A DNA stretch of 58,199 bases, taken from positions 1 through 58,199 of the forward strand of contig NZ_CAJKOX010000030.1 of the NCBI RefSeq assembly GCF_905201705.1. Reading direction: 5' to 3'. Made by a program: the position numbers and the translations under genes. The notes under the pieces were generated by a model. It saw nothing but the letters and a program-made list of their open reading frames with translations. It searched no databases and was not told where the DNA came from. Of this stretch, positions 1-7,536 are shown piece by piece (positions within the stretch are counted from its first letter, which is position 1; the number at the start of each line of letters is the position of its first letter). Source of the stretch: an uncultured Marvinbryantia sp. Lineage in GTDB: Bacteria > Bacillota > Clostridia > Lachnospirales > Lachnospiraceae.

Positions 1-200
1 AGGGATTCTCTAACATGTCTTGTTTAACTAAATGACATTGGGAGTGAACAGTAACCGGGCTTCGCGACGCAGCAGGTGTTTGAGACCGGCGCAAACAGTA
101 CACAGCTTCCATCTTCTCCTTGCCGATTTCTCCGGGTGGGCGTATAATACCCTTAGCGTTTCCCGCTCGCGGGATCTGCCGCTGCAATAACACAGCGCAA
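1..200 (+). ncRNA. Candidate structured non-coding RNA upstream of aroE
   Basis: No convincing reading frame covers this stretch, yet it is rich in pairable segments. AGGGATT at the 5' end can pair with AATACCCT near 147-154 with one bulge; ATGTC (15-19) pairs with GACAT (33-38); GCAGCAGG (69-76) can pair with CCGCTGC (179-185); and a local TCCCG/CGGGA hairpin lies at 161-174. The GC-rich core resembles a conserved RNA rather than a spacer. It may be a raiA-type motif or a 6S-like RNA, but I cannot tell these apart by eye, and the 5' end may lie outside the window. It could also be the aroE leader. Confidence 0.4.
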
Positions 201-249
201 AAACATAGCATTTACAGATAGAATTTTACAGACAGGAGACTTAAATCAT

Positions 250-1107
250 ATGATTACCGGACGCACACGTCTGACCGGGCTTCTTGGAAGTCCGGTCGCG
301 CACAGCATTTCCCCCCTGATGCACAATAAAGCCTTCCAGCTTCTGGGGCTTGACTATGCGTATCTTTGCTTTGAAGCGAAGGAAGCAGATATGGAAGAGG
401 CGATAAGGTCACTTAAATTTTTGAACGCACGCGGCTTCAACTGCACGATGCCGGTAAAAATCCGCATGTGCGAGCTTGCCGACAGGCTTTCCCCCGCCGC
501 GGAAATCATCGGCGCTGTCAATACGGTCGTCATTGAGGACGGCGTTCTGACCGGGCACAATACCGACGGCATCGGCTATATGGCGGCACTCCGGGAGGCT
601 TCGGTAGATGTTATTGGGAAAAAAATGGTGCTCCTGGGCGGCGGCGGCGCAGCCACGGCGATTGCCGTGCAGGCTGCTCTCGACGGAGTTTCACAGCTTT
701 CGCTCTTTAACCGCAGGGGACGTTCCTGGCAGCGCGCGCAGAAGCTTGCGGATACCCTAAATGACCGCACCGGCTGCCGCGTTTCCCTGTTTGATATTGC
801 CGACAGCAATATGTTAAAAAAAGAACTGGCTGACAGCTATCTTCTCACCAACGCGACGCCCGTCGGCATGGCGCCGGATACCGGTGTCAGCCCGGTTCCG
901 GACGTCACAATGCTCCATGAGGAGCTGATTGTCTCCGATGTCATTTATAATCCGCGCCGGACAAAATTGATGGAAGACGCCCAGAGCCGCGGCTGCCGCA
1001 CATGCAACGGATTGTATATGTTACTCTACCAGGGCGCGGAAGCATTTCGCCTCTGGACAGGATGTGACATGCCTGTGGAGGAAATCAAGGCAGAATTTTT
1101 CAAGTAA
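250..1107 (+). CDS. aroE: Shikimate dehydrogenase
   Basis: Cytoplasmic NADPH-dependent reduction of 3-dehydroshikimate to shikimate in the chorismate pathway. The 285-residue length is normal. The substrate-binding domain carries SPVAHSISPLMHN (14-26) and the catalytic-lysine motif NCTMPVK (Lys70; Cys replaces the usual Val/Ile). GAVNTVV and GHNTDGIGY (Asp106) follow. The Rossmann loop GGGGAATAI is near 130, NATPVGM near 200, and the C-terminal NGLYMLLYQGAEAF binds substrate. The ATG has an AGGAG about 11 bases upstream. It is followed by a toxin-antitoxin pair rather than other aro genes, so it appears monocistronic. Confidence 0.95.
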   Translation: MITGRTRLTGLLGSPVAHSISPLMHNKAFQLLGLDYAYLCFEAKEADMEEAIRSLKFLNARGFNCTMPVKIRMCELADRLSPAAEIIGAVNTVVIEDGVLTGHNTDGIGYMAALREASVDVIGKKMVLLGGGGAATAIAVQAALDGVSQLSLFNRRGRSWQRAQKLADTLNDRTGCRVSLFDIADSNMLKKELADSYLLTNATPVGMAPDTGVSPVPDVTMLHEELIVSDVIYNPRRTKLMEDAQSRGCRTCNGLYMLLYQGAEAFRLWTGCDMPVEEIKAEFFK

Positions 1108-1254
1108 AAATTTATCAAAAACTTAAAAATAAGAACGGTCAGCCAGCTGGAAATAACCACGCTCCCAACAATCCAGAGCATAAGAAACAAGGATAGAAAA
1201 TGAGAAAACATGAAAAAGCATTGCTTTTGTGATAATATTCTGATAAAGTTAAGA

Positions 1255-1260
1255 TATAAT
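1255..1260 (+). promoter_or_regulatory. -10 box of the toxin-antitoxin promoter
   Basis: A perfect TATAAT lies 26 bases before the antitoxin ATG in an AT-rich leader, followed by AAAGGAG as ribosome site. No good -35 hexamer sits 16-18 bases upstream, so activity may depend on other contacts. The TGATAA repeats just upstream (1230-1246) could be antitoxin-binding sites; that is inference. Confidence 0.5.
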
Positions 1261-1286
1261 AAGCAATGTGAAAGGAGTGTATAAAC

Positions 1287-1547
1287 ATGATACAAATTAG
1301 ACCTGTTTCTGACCTTAGAAATAAATTCCCAGAAATTGAGGCCATTGTAAACAGTGGAAAACCTGTATATCTCACCAAAAATGGATACGGAGCAATGGTC
1401 GTATTAAGTCTGGAAGAATATGCAAGCCTGACTGACAGTATCGAGATGAAACTAGATGAAGCTGACAGACAGGCGGCAATGACAGAAGAAAGGCTCTCCC
1501 ACGAAACAGTTTTCAGTAATGTAAGGAGTTCGGTGCATGGAAAATAA
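1287..1547 (+). CDS. Type II antitoxin, Phd/YefM family
   Basis: An 86-residue protein whose N-terminus (IRPVSDLRNKFPEIEAIV, then a KPVYLTKNGYGAMVVLSLEEY segment) matches the Phd/YefM DNA-binding fold. The charged C-terminal helix (55-86) would wrap the toxin. In such systems the antitoxin neutralises the toxin and represses its own promoter. The strong AAAGGAG ribosome site 10 bases upstream favours antitoxin excess. Its end overlaps the toxin start by 11 bases, the usual translational coupling. Confidence 0.9.
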   Translation: MIQIRPVSDLRNKFPEIEAIVNSGKPVYLTKNGYGAMVVLSLEEYASLTDSIEMKLDEADRQAAMTEERLSHETVFSNVRSSVHGK

Positions 1548-1851
1548 ATCCTATCAGCTCAGGTATTTACCACTGTTTGAACAGGATTTGATCAGCACAG
1601 CGAATTACATTACCAATGTTTTAAAAAATGAGGACGCCGCATTACGATTGATTGATGATGTTGAAGCCGCTATTTTGGAAAGACTGAACAATCCTGTTGC
1701 TTTTGAGCCGTATCATTCTGCTAAAAAACGTGACTATCCATACTATCGAATCTATGTAAGAAACTATGTGGTTTATTATGTGGTGATTGATGATGTAATG
1801 GAAGTACGCCGCTTGATGTATGGTGCAAGAGACACAGACAGCCATTTATAA
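1537..1851 (+). CDS. Type II toxin, RelE/ParE family
   Basis: A 104-residue protein with the RelE/ParE barrel pattern: LRYLPLFEQDLISTANYI at the start, a middle helix with DDVEAAILERLNNP, and the strand pattern YRIYVRNYVVYYVVID followed by VRRLMYGARD. RelE members cut mRNA on the ribosome and ParE members poison gyrase; the sequence alone does not decide, although the Arg-rich C-terminus fits RelE. Partner of the antitoxin at 1287. Confidence 0.88.
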   Translation: MENKSYQLRYLPLFEQDLISTANYITNVLKNEDAALRLIDDVEAAILERLNNPVAFEPYHSAKKRDYPYYRIYVRNYVVYYVVIDDVMEVRRLMYGARDTDSHL

Positions 1852-1942
1852 CAGAATAAAGATTCACATGAGCAGTAAATCTATAGGGTTTGCTGCTTTT
1901 TTCATGGAAAGGAGAATTCTATATGTCACAATTCAAGTCAGC

Positions 1943-1965
1943 AACCACCAGTTCAACTGGTGGTT
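1943..1965. repeat. 11-bp perfect inverted repeat between convergent genes
   Basis: AACCACCAGTT and AACTGGTGGTT flank a single C. The hairpin lies between the toxin end (1851) and the convergent MurE-like gene end (1986) and could act as a bidirectional terminator, although neither side has a strong U-run. An AAGGAG plus ATG at 1910-1926 reads through the hairpin for about 20 codons before running antisense into the next gene; that may be a relic of a small or mobile element. Confidence 0.6.
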
Positions 1966-1985
1966 TGACATTGTTACTTGTCTGC

Positions 1986-3488
1986 TCAGTGCGCCGCCAT
2001 CAGCTCCCGCACAATGTTGGCGTCGGTGGGATAGGCATAGAGCCGCCGTCCGATTCTCTGGAATTTTTCGCTGCCTCTTCCCAGAACGAGAACCAGCGTT
2101 TTTTCCGTTCCGGAACCGGCTTTCTCCAGCGCGCTGCGGATGGCGATTCTGCGGTCCGCTATGCAGTCGCAGGCTCCCCCTGCCATTTCCACATAGCTGC
2201 CCACCTCGTCGGCGATCCTGCTCTCATCCTCCATGCCGGGGTCGTCCGATGTCACATAAACATAATCCGAGAACATCCCCGCCAGCACACCGAGCTCCCT
2301 GCGGCGGTTGAGCGCCTTGCCGCCCGGACAGCCAAACACCGTGATAATCCGGTGAAAGCTCCGGTATTCCTGGAACACCGTCTGGAACAGCTTCTGGAAG
2401 CTGAGCTGATTGTGCGCATAATCCACAATCGCACAGACCTTCTTATCCCCGCTTTCAAAGACCTCCATCCTTCCCGGAACAGTCGTTTCCGCCAGCGCTT
2501 TTTGCATACAGTGTACCGGTACACCATACACCTGTGCGGCGGCAATCGCAGCCACAGCGTTTTCTATATTAAAGCTCCCCCTCATTTTCAGCGAAAACTG
2601 CTCCGTAAACTGCGGACAGGTGACTTCAAAGGTCTGCTTTCCATCCTTTTCCGGCAGAATCCGGTAGCGGAGCTGCGCCTCATGATGCTGCCCAAACGTC
2701 ACCACGCGCTGCGCCTTCTGCGCTTCTTTCAGAATCTGCTGCGCATAATCGCTGTCCAGGTTCACGCACGCCGTGCCGCACTGTCTGAGCAGAGACAGCT
2801 TCGACTGGAAATAATCTTCAAAATCCCGGTGCTCGCCCGGACTGATATGATCCTCCGATATATTCAGAAAAATCCCCACCTGGAAATGCAGCCCGTCCAC
2901 CCGGTGATACTTCAGCGCCTGGCTGGAGGTCTCAATCGTCATGTATTCGCTTCCTGCCACCCTCACCCGCGCAATCAGCTCATAAAGCACCGGCGCCTCC
3001 GGCGTCGTCATCACCGCGTCTGACCGGCTGCTGCCGTCAAAGTTTTCCACACTGGAAATAAGCCCCGTTTTCTTTTTGCCCTTTTCCTGCTGCCATTCAT
3101 CCAGCATCGCCCGCAGATACCACGCCGTCGTCGTCTTTCCCTTGGTTCCGGTGATTCCTGTGAGCTTCAGCGCCTCCGGCTCATATTCAAAAAATGCCGC
3201 CGACACCACCGCCATCGCGCGCCGAATATCCTTTACCACAAAGCCTCTGACTGTTTTCGGCGTTCCCCAGCGTTCCTCGCTCATATAGGCAATGCAGCCA
3301 TACGCCACAGCCTCCAGCAGGTATTCCGGCAGAAACTCCGCCCCTTTGCAGATAAAGAGCGTGCCGGGAATTACTTCTCTGGAATCACACGTAACCCACG
3401 TAACCGGCGCCGCCTCTTCATTTTTATCCGCACGGCAGAGAAGCCCCTGCTCCCTCAAAATCCGCTCCACATCATGCGTTGTAATCAT
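1986..3488 (-). CDS. MurE-like Mur ligase (UDP-MurNAc-peptide synthetase family)
   Basis: ATP-dependent amino-acid ligase of the Mur family, 500 residues from the ATG at 3488. That ATG sits 8 bases after AAAGGAG; a GTG at 3497 overlaps the ribosome site and is less likely. The ATP loop is GITGTKGKTTT (Lys where MurE usually has Asn). TSSQALKYHR, LNISEDHISPGEHRDF and VDYAHNQLSF match the central domain, and VFGCPGG..NRRRELG the C-terminal one. The MurE specificity motif DNPR is replaced by SDDPGMED, and the usual GHE reads GRGSE. It lies away from other mur genes, so it may be a second paralogue using a different amino acid or acceptor, not the housekeeping MurE. Confidence 0.8.
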   Translation of the reverse strand: MITTHDVERILREQGLLCRADKNEEAAPVTWVTCDSREVIPGTLFICKGAEFLPEYLLEAVAYGCIAYMSEERWGTPKTVRGFVVKDIRRAMAVVSAAFFEYEPEALKLTGITGTKGKTTTAWYLRAMLDEWQQEKGKKKTGLISSVENFDGSSRSDAVMTTPEAPVLYELIARVRVAGSEYMTIETSSQALKYHRVDGLHFQVGIFLNISEDHISPGEHRDFEDYFQSKLSLLRQCGTACVNLDSDYAQQILKEAQKAQRVVTFGQHHEAQLRYRILPEKDGKQTFEVTCPQFTEQFSLKMRGSFNIENAVAAIAAAQVYGVPVHCMQKALAETTVPGRMEVFESGDKKVCAIVDYAHNQLSFQKLFQTVFQEYRSFHRIITVFGCPGGKALNRRRELGVLAGMFSDYVYVTSDDPGMEDESRIADEVGSYVEMAGGACDCIADRRIAIRSALEKAGSGTEKTLVLVLGRGSEKFQRIGRRLYAYPTDANIVRELMAAH

Positions 3489-3590
3489 GCCCGCCACTCC
3501 TTTTCTGTTTCATTTCTGCAGAAAGGATAACTCCGGCATGCATCAGAATTTCTTCAAAACTGTATCAGAGTTGTATCTTTTTTTATTTTT

Positions 3591-4607
3591 CTACCAGTTT
3601 TCACTTCCGTTATAATATCCGTCTGTATACAGTACATCGCAGAACAGCTCTGTATCAATCAATCCATCGATACTCTGCCAGTAGCTCCCGTCTGTATCCT
3701 CCTTGTACAGACATTCCATAAATACGCCGGGACTCTCTGTCGGTCCGAACATCACGGCAAGTCCGTAGCCTGCGACCGAATCCGGATATTCTTTGAAGGA
3801 CTGGTAATTCTCCCCTTCAATCAGGCGGCGCTGTGCTACTGTCCGGAAGGAATCGTATACAATATCCGCCTCCAGCTCCAGATACCCCGGAGAAGAGGTC
3901 ACTACCGCACGGTCCGCGCCGCAGACAGCGGCAAAATCCATTCCGGAGATATCCGGGCTTACCTCAAATTCCCGCGAGCCATTCTTCACCAGATTTCTCT
4001 GCAGATCATCCAGGGAGGAATAGCCAAGCTGCTTTGCCATATACTCCCGCACCCCGTTCCCGACCGCCGACATGTAGTACGCTTTTTTCGTTTCGGCATC
4101 CAGAACCATCGTGACGCATCCGTTTTCACTATTACCCACAAATAAATCATCATCCAGCGAGAAGGAGAAGATTGCCACCGGAATCTCGTTTTCTCCCGCA
4201 ATGAGCGTCCTGCATTCTATCAGATATACTACCCTTTTTGCTAAGTCAAGCTGTTCCTCCTCCAATGGAAGCAGTCCGTTCTCACACCAGATTTTTGCTT
4301 CTTCCTCACATGCCTGAATATACTCATCCCATTCCGACGTAACGGTATAGTACCATCCCTCGCCATTTTCCCAGAAAAAGTCGGTGCACGCCTCCAGCTC
4401 CTGCCATCTGGAAATCTGGTCCAGCTCAGCCCCGTCCAGGAAATCAATCTCCGCGCGGTCTGAGAGCTGCACCTGCCCGATCAGCCGGCTATCCTGCCAG
4501 TTGCCGTAGGCTTCCGGCAGAAACCAGCCCGCCGCTATGCACAGAGCCAGAACAAGAACTCCCGCCGCATACAGCAGAATCGTTTTTATTTTCTTTTTAT
4601 CCGACAT
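3591..4607 (-). CDS. Membrane-anchored protein of unknown function, linked to the two-component system
   Basis: I do not recognise this 338-residue protein. Residues 1-8 are Lys-rich and 10-30 form one hydrophobic helix (ILLYAAGVLVLALCIAAGWF), giving an N-in, C-out anchored protein. The extracytoplasmic remainder is acidic and rich in Tyr/Trp. Its start overlaps the histidine kinase stop by 11 bases, so the two are translationally coupled. It probably senses or is controlled by the same signal, as accessory proteins downstream of kinases often do; that is inference from position. Confidence 0.75.
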   Translation of the reverse strand: MSDKKKIKTILLYAAGVLVLALCIAAGWFLPEAYGNWQDSRLIGQVQLSDRAEIDFLDGAELDQISRWQELEACTDFFWENGEGWYYTVTSEWDEYIQACEEEAKIWCENGLLPLEEEQLDLAKRVVYLIECRTLIAGENEIPVAIFSFSLDDDLFVGNSENGCVTMVLDAETKKAYYMSAVGNGVREYMAKQLGYSSLDDLQRNLVKNGSREFEVSPDISGMDFAAVCGADRAVVTSSPGYLELEADIVYDSFRTVAQRRLIEGENYQSFKEYPDSVAGYGLAVMFGPTESPGVFMECLYKEDTDGSYWQSIDGLIDTELFCDVLYTDGYYNGSENW

Positions 4608-6039
4608 CTTTCCTCCTGCGCCTTCTCTGCTCCTGCCATTTCATCTGCGTGTTTCTCAGGCAGACCGTGATTTTGGTTCCCCTGCCCTGCTCGCTCTCTA
4701 TTTTCCAGAGCGCCCTGTGAACCTCCAGGATTTTCCGGCAGAGCGCCAGCCCCAGACCGGCTCCGCCTTCCTTGCGCGCACGCGATTTATCCGCCATATA
4801 AAACGCTTCCGTAATACGGCTCAGCGATTCCTGCGGTATTCCGCGCCCTTCATCCTCCACTGTGATGATATAGCCGGCACCGTTTACAAAGCCCTTCACC
4901 CAGATATGCTGTCCGCTCTCAGACGCCTTGCGGGCATTATCGATAAAATTGATAAATACCGTGGAGAGCAGATCCCGGTCGCCGTAAATAACGCCCTTCT
5001 GCGCCTGGATTTCCAGTAAAATCCCCTTTTCCTCCAGCGCCGGAGCCACCGCCGCGCCTACCTCCTGCAGGAATTCCTGCACCGGGATTTCCTTCTGCTG
5101 AAAATCCTGCCTGCCCGCCATCATCAGCTCCAGCAGCTTGTAGGAAAGCGACTGCAGACGCTTTCCCTGGTGGTAAATATAATTGGCGCACATATCCGTC
5201 TCTTCCCTGGAGAGCTCCATCTGCCGCAGCGTGTCCGCATAGCCGATGATGGAAGTGAGCGGCGTTTTCAGCTCATGCGCAAACGCGGAGGTAAACTCCT
5301 CCTGTCTCTCCACCTCGCTCTGCAGCTTCTCCATCTGAACGCTCATGGCATCCGCCATCCAGTTGAAGTCCGCCGCCAGCGCGCCGATTTCATCATGGCT
5401 CTTCACCTGCGCGCGCACGCCATACTGTCCGCCGGCAAAGCTGCGCACCGCCGTGGAAAGCTTTTTCACATTCTTCATAACGGCGAAAATGACAAGCAGA
5501 ATCAGCCCGCCCGCCGTCAGGCAGACGAACAGCATCGCCGTCTGGTATCTTGCATACATTTCCGACCGACTGGTAAACAGCTCGGAAATGTCCGCCGTCG
5601 TCTCTATATACTGCGAAAAGCTGGTGGCGCTCATGACGACAAGATACATTTTGTCGTGCCACTTTACCAGCTCATAGCCGGTATTGTTTTCCGGTGTCAG
5701 GCTCTCCCGGATGCTGTGCTCCACCTGCATACCGGTATCCTGATACAGAACGCTGCCGCTTTCGTCGTAAATCCGCGTATTCGTACCCTTTTTTCCGTCA
5801 TGCTGGTAGAAGCTCTCCACCAGCCAGTCCACCGACACCTTGGCAAGCTGCTTCTTGGAAAGATTGTGCCGGGTAAGCTCATAGGAATTCTGGAAAAGCT
5901 GGTTTTCCGCCAGGCAGCGCCCGATTTCCTGCTGCAGGCTCCTCTGAAAGCTGTCCTGGATTACCCAGGAGCCTGTCAGAGTGAGAAACAGGATAAAAAT
6001 CGGTGTTGTCAAAAAAAATAGTTTCCAGGATAATTTCAT
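4597..6039 (-). CDS. Sensor histidine kinase, HAMP type
   Basis: A 480-residue membrane kinase. Helix 1 spans about 8-27 and helix 2 about 167-188; the loop between them (28-165) is the outside sensor. HAMP covers 190-242. The dimerisation helix has FAHELKTPLT with phospho-acceptor His255. The ATPase domain has the N-box FINFIDNARKAS, the G1 box DEGRGIP and the G2 box GGAGLGLAL. The gene follows the response regulator and partners it. The sensor domain shows no recognisable fold by eye, so the signal is unknown. Confidence 0.92.
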   Translation of the reverse strand: MKLSWKLFFLTTPIFILFLTLTGSWVIQDSFQRSLQQEIGRCLAENQLFQNSYELTRHNLSKKQLAKVSVDWLVESFYQHDGKKGTNTRIYDESGSVLYQDTGMQVEHSIRESLTPENNTGYELVKWHDKMYLVVMSATSFSQYIETTADISELFTSRSEMYARYQTAMLFVCLTAGGLILLVIFAVMKNVKKLSTAVRSFAGGQYGVRAQVKSHDEIGALAADFNWMADAMSVQMEKLQSEVERQEEFTSAFAHELKTPLTSIIGYADTLRQMELSREETDMCANYIYHQGKRLQSLSYKLLELMMAGRQDFQQKEIPVQEFLQEVGAAVAPALEEKGILLEIQAQKGVIYGDRDLLSTVFINFIDNARKASESGQHIWVKGFVNGAGYIITVEDEGRGIPQESLSRITEAFYMADKSRARKEGGAGLGLALCRKILEVHRALWKIESEQGRGTKITVCLRNTQMKWQEQRRRRRKDVG

Positions 6040-6067
6040 TGGTCCTCCTGTTATCTTCCGCCCGGAA

Positions 6068-6721
6068 TTACACCTCCAGCCGGTAGCCTACCTTATAAAT
6101 AGCGGTGATGTGTTCCTCCAGACCGAGTTTTTTCTTTAAGCGCTGCACATGCAGGTCGACGGTTCTGCCCGCCCCGCTGTATTCGCCGCCCCATACGCTC
6201 TCATAAATGGTTTCCCGGTACAGCGCACGGTTTTTGTTGCGCAGAAATAAAAGCAGCAGCTCGTATTCCTTGATGGTAAGATCCACTTCCCTGCCGCCGC
6301 GCTCCACCCTGCGCGACTGCGTATCAATTTCAATGTCAAACAGCTTTATCCGCTGCTCCGTTTTCTTATAGCGGCGCAGTACCGTCTCCACGCGCGCCAG
6401 CAGCTCCGCAATCTCAAAGGGCTTTGCGATATAATCCTCCGCGCCCAGCCGCAGACCCTTTACCTTCTGCTGCGTCTCGCCCATCGCCGTCAGAAAAATC
6501 ACCGGAATATCCACCGATTTTGCATACTCCAGCACCTCATAACCGTTTAGCTTCGGCAGCATGATATCCAGCAGAATCAGGTCATAGCTCTTCTGGGCAA
6601 TCTTATCCGCCGCCTCCTCCCCGTCAAAAGCCAGCTCACACTGGTAGCCCGCTTTTACCAGATTCATCCGTATGAGGTTCGCAATGGCTTCCTCATCCTC
6701 CACAATCAGTATTTTAATCAC
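6068..6721 (-). CDS. Response regulator, OmpR/PhoB family
   Basis: 217 residues. Receiver domain: acidic pair VEDE (8-10), phospho-acceptor Asp52 in LLDIMLP, Thr78 and Lys100. The C-terminal winged helix has the OmpR pattern (LTIKEYELLLLFLRNKN, then RTVDLHVQRLKKKLG and IYKVGYRLEV). The start is a GTG (MIKILIV) with GGGGA upstream. It leads a three-gene unit with the kinase and the anchored protein; the targets are unknown but probably include its own operon. Confidence 0.93.
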   Translation of the reverse strand: MIKILIVEDEEAIANLIRMNLVKAGYQCELAFDGEEAADKIAQKSYDLILLDIMLPKLNGYEVLEYAKSVDIPVIFLTAMGETQQKVKGLRLGAEDYIAKPFEIAELLARVETVLRRYKKTEQRIKLFDIEIDTQSRRVERGGREVDLTIKEYELLLLFLRNKNRALYRETIYESVWGGEYSGAGRTVDLHVQRLKKKLGLEEHITAIYKVGYRLEV

Positions 6722-6829
6722 TTTCTCTTCCCCTTTTGCGTCTTTGAAATCGCACCCTCGTATAAAACTACTTTCATCATACCGTAGCAGGAATAAAAAA
6801 ACAACCCCGATTTGCCAAACGTAAAGAGA

Positions 6830-6847
6830 CGGCAGAAACCTCTGCCG
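6830..6847 (-). terminator. Hairpin downstream of the RelE-type toxin
   Basis: CGGCAGA and TCTGCCG form a perfect 7-bp stem around an AACC loop in the 181-base gap between the toxin gene and the response regulator. On the minus strand it is followed by a pyrimidine-rich TCTCTTT. It probably ends the toxin-antitoxin transcript; the weak U-run lowers certainty. Confidence 0.5.
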
Positions 6848-6902
6848 CCTGAAATTTAAACCGTTGTAATGATTGCTTTTTTACTGCCTTCCTGCATAAA
6901 AG

Positions 6903-7241
6903 TTATGTTGGATAAGTATAACTCTTTGTCTTTTTCAATATATTCTGCCAGTTGCGTTCCTCCCGCAATACCCTTAGAATATAAACTTCCTTTTTTTCTT
7001 CCATGAGAATGTAAAAAATAATTGATGGCGGGAATGGCTTTTTATGAATAGTATAATTCCGATACAGGATTCTCGTTTTAGGAAATCCGCCGCCTATGTA
7101 ACCAAGCTTTTTCATTTCCTTTTTTATATCCTCCTGGAAACGGTCAGCCCGGTTCTGTCCAAACTCAGCCTCGATATAGTCTGCAATATCAGTCACATCA
7201 TAAATTGCTTCCCAGGTCAGGATCACTTCACATTCTTGCAT
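6903..7241 (-). CDS. Type II toxin, RelE/ParE family
   Basis: 112 residues with the family layout: VILTWEAIYDVTDIADYIEAEFG, a helix with RFQEDIKKEMKKLG, then YRNYTIHKKPFPPSIIFYI and VYILRVLREERNWQNIL. The conserved Arg and the aromatic near the C-terminus fit a RelE-like nuclease fold. It overlaps the upstream antitoxin by 14 bases. It is not closely similar to the toxin at 1537, so this is an independent acquisition. Confidence 0.82.
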   Translation of the reverse strand: MQECEVILTWEAIYDVTDIADYIEAEFGQNRADRFQEDIKKEMKKLGYIGGGFPKTRILYRNYTIHKKPFPPSIIFYILMEEKKEVYILRVLREERNWQNILKKTKSYTYPT

Positions 7242-7398
7242 TTCTTCTGGCGTCTCTCAATTCTGTAATTTTTTTGAAAGCATCCTCCAAAGGTAATTCT
7301 CTGCCAGCTTCCATATCGTCAATTCCTCTGTCCAGCATACGCAAGAAAGATTCGTTTTCATGCAGTCTCTCTGTCTGTCTGCTCTTTGTCAATTCCAT
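7228..7398 (-). CDS. Probable antitoxin of the RelE/ParE pair
   Basis: A 56-residue acidic, helical protein from the ATG at 7398, which has GGAG 7 bases upstream; an ATG at 7425 (65 residues) lacks a good ribosome site. The C-terminal helix (IDDMEAGRELPLEDAFKKI) is typical of small toxin-wrapping antitoxins found beside RelE/ParE toxins in Clostridia. No DNA-binding domain is evident, so autoregulation may be weak or need the complex. Confidence 0.75.
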   Translation of the reverse strand: MELTKSRQTERLHENESFLRMLDRGIDDMEAGRELPLEDAFKKITELRDARRNARM

Positions 7399-7458
7399 GC
7401 CATCACTCCATCCATTCTGTTCCATAATAGTCTATGCAGATCAAAGTTTCTTAGTCAG

Positions 7459-7487
7459 AGTATACCATAGAACCAACATTTCTACAA
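7459..7487 (-). promoter_or_regulatory. Promoter of the 7398-6903 toxin-antitoxin pair
   Basis: On the minus strand TTGTAG and TATACT are 17 bases apart, and TGG precedes the -10 box, an extended -10. The -10 box ends about 60 bases upstream of the antitoxin ATG at 7398. Confidence 0.72.
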
Positions 7488-7507
7488 TGAAATTTTTGAG
7501 ATCAGAC

Positions 7508-7536
7508 AGGGGTAAAAGCGCAAGCCCTTTTCCCCT
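7508..7536 (-). terminator. Hairpin after the ABC permease gene
   Basis: AGGGG/CCCCT and AAAAG/CTTTT arms pair across an 8-base loop with one bulged base, starting immediately after the permease stop codon. A clear U-run is missing on the minus strand, so termination may be partial. Confidence 0.5.

Noticed and set aside
1890..3023. Long reading frame opposite the MurE-like gene
   Set aside because: It is the antisense of a well-supported ligase and lacks family motifs.
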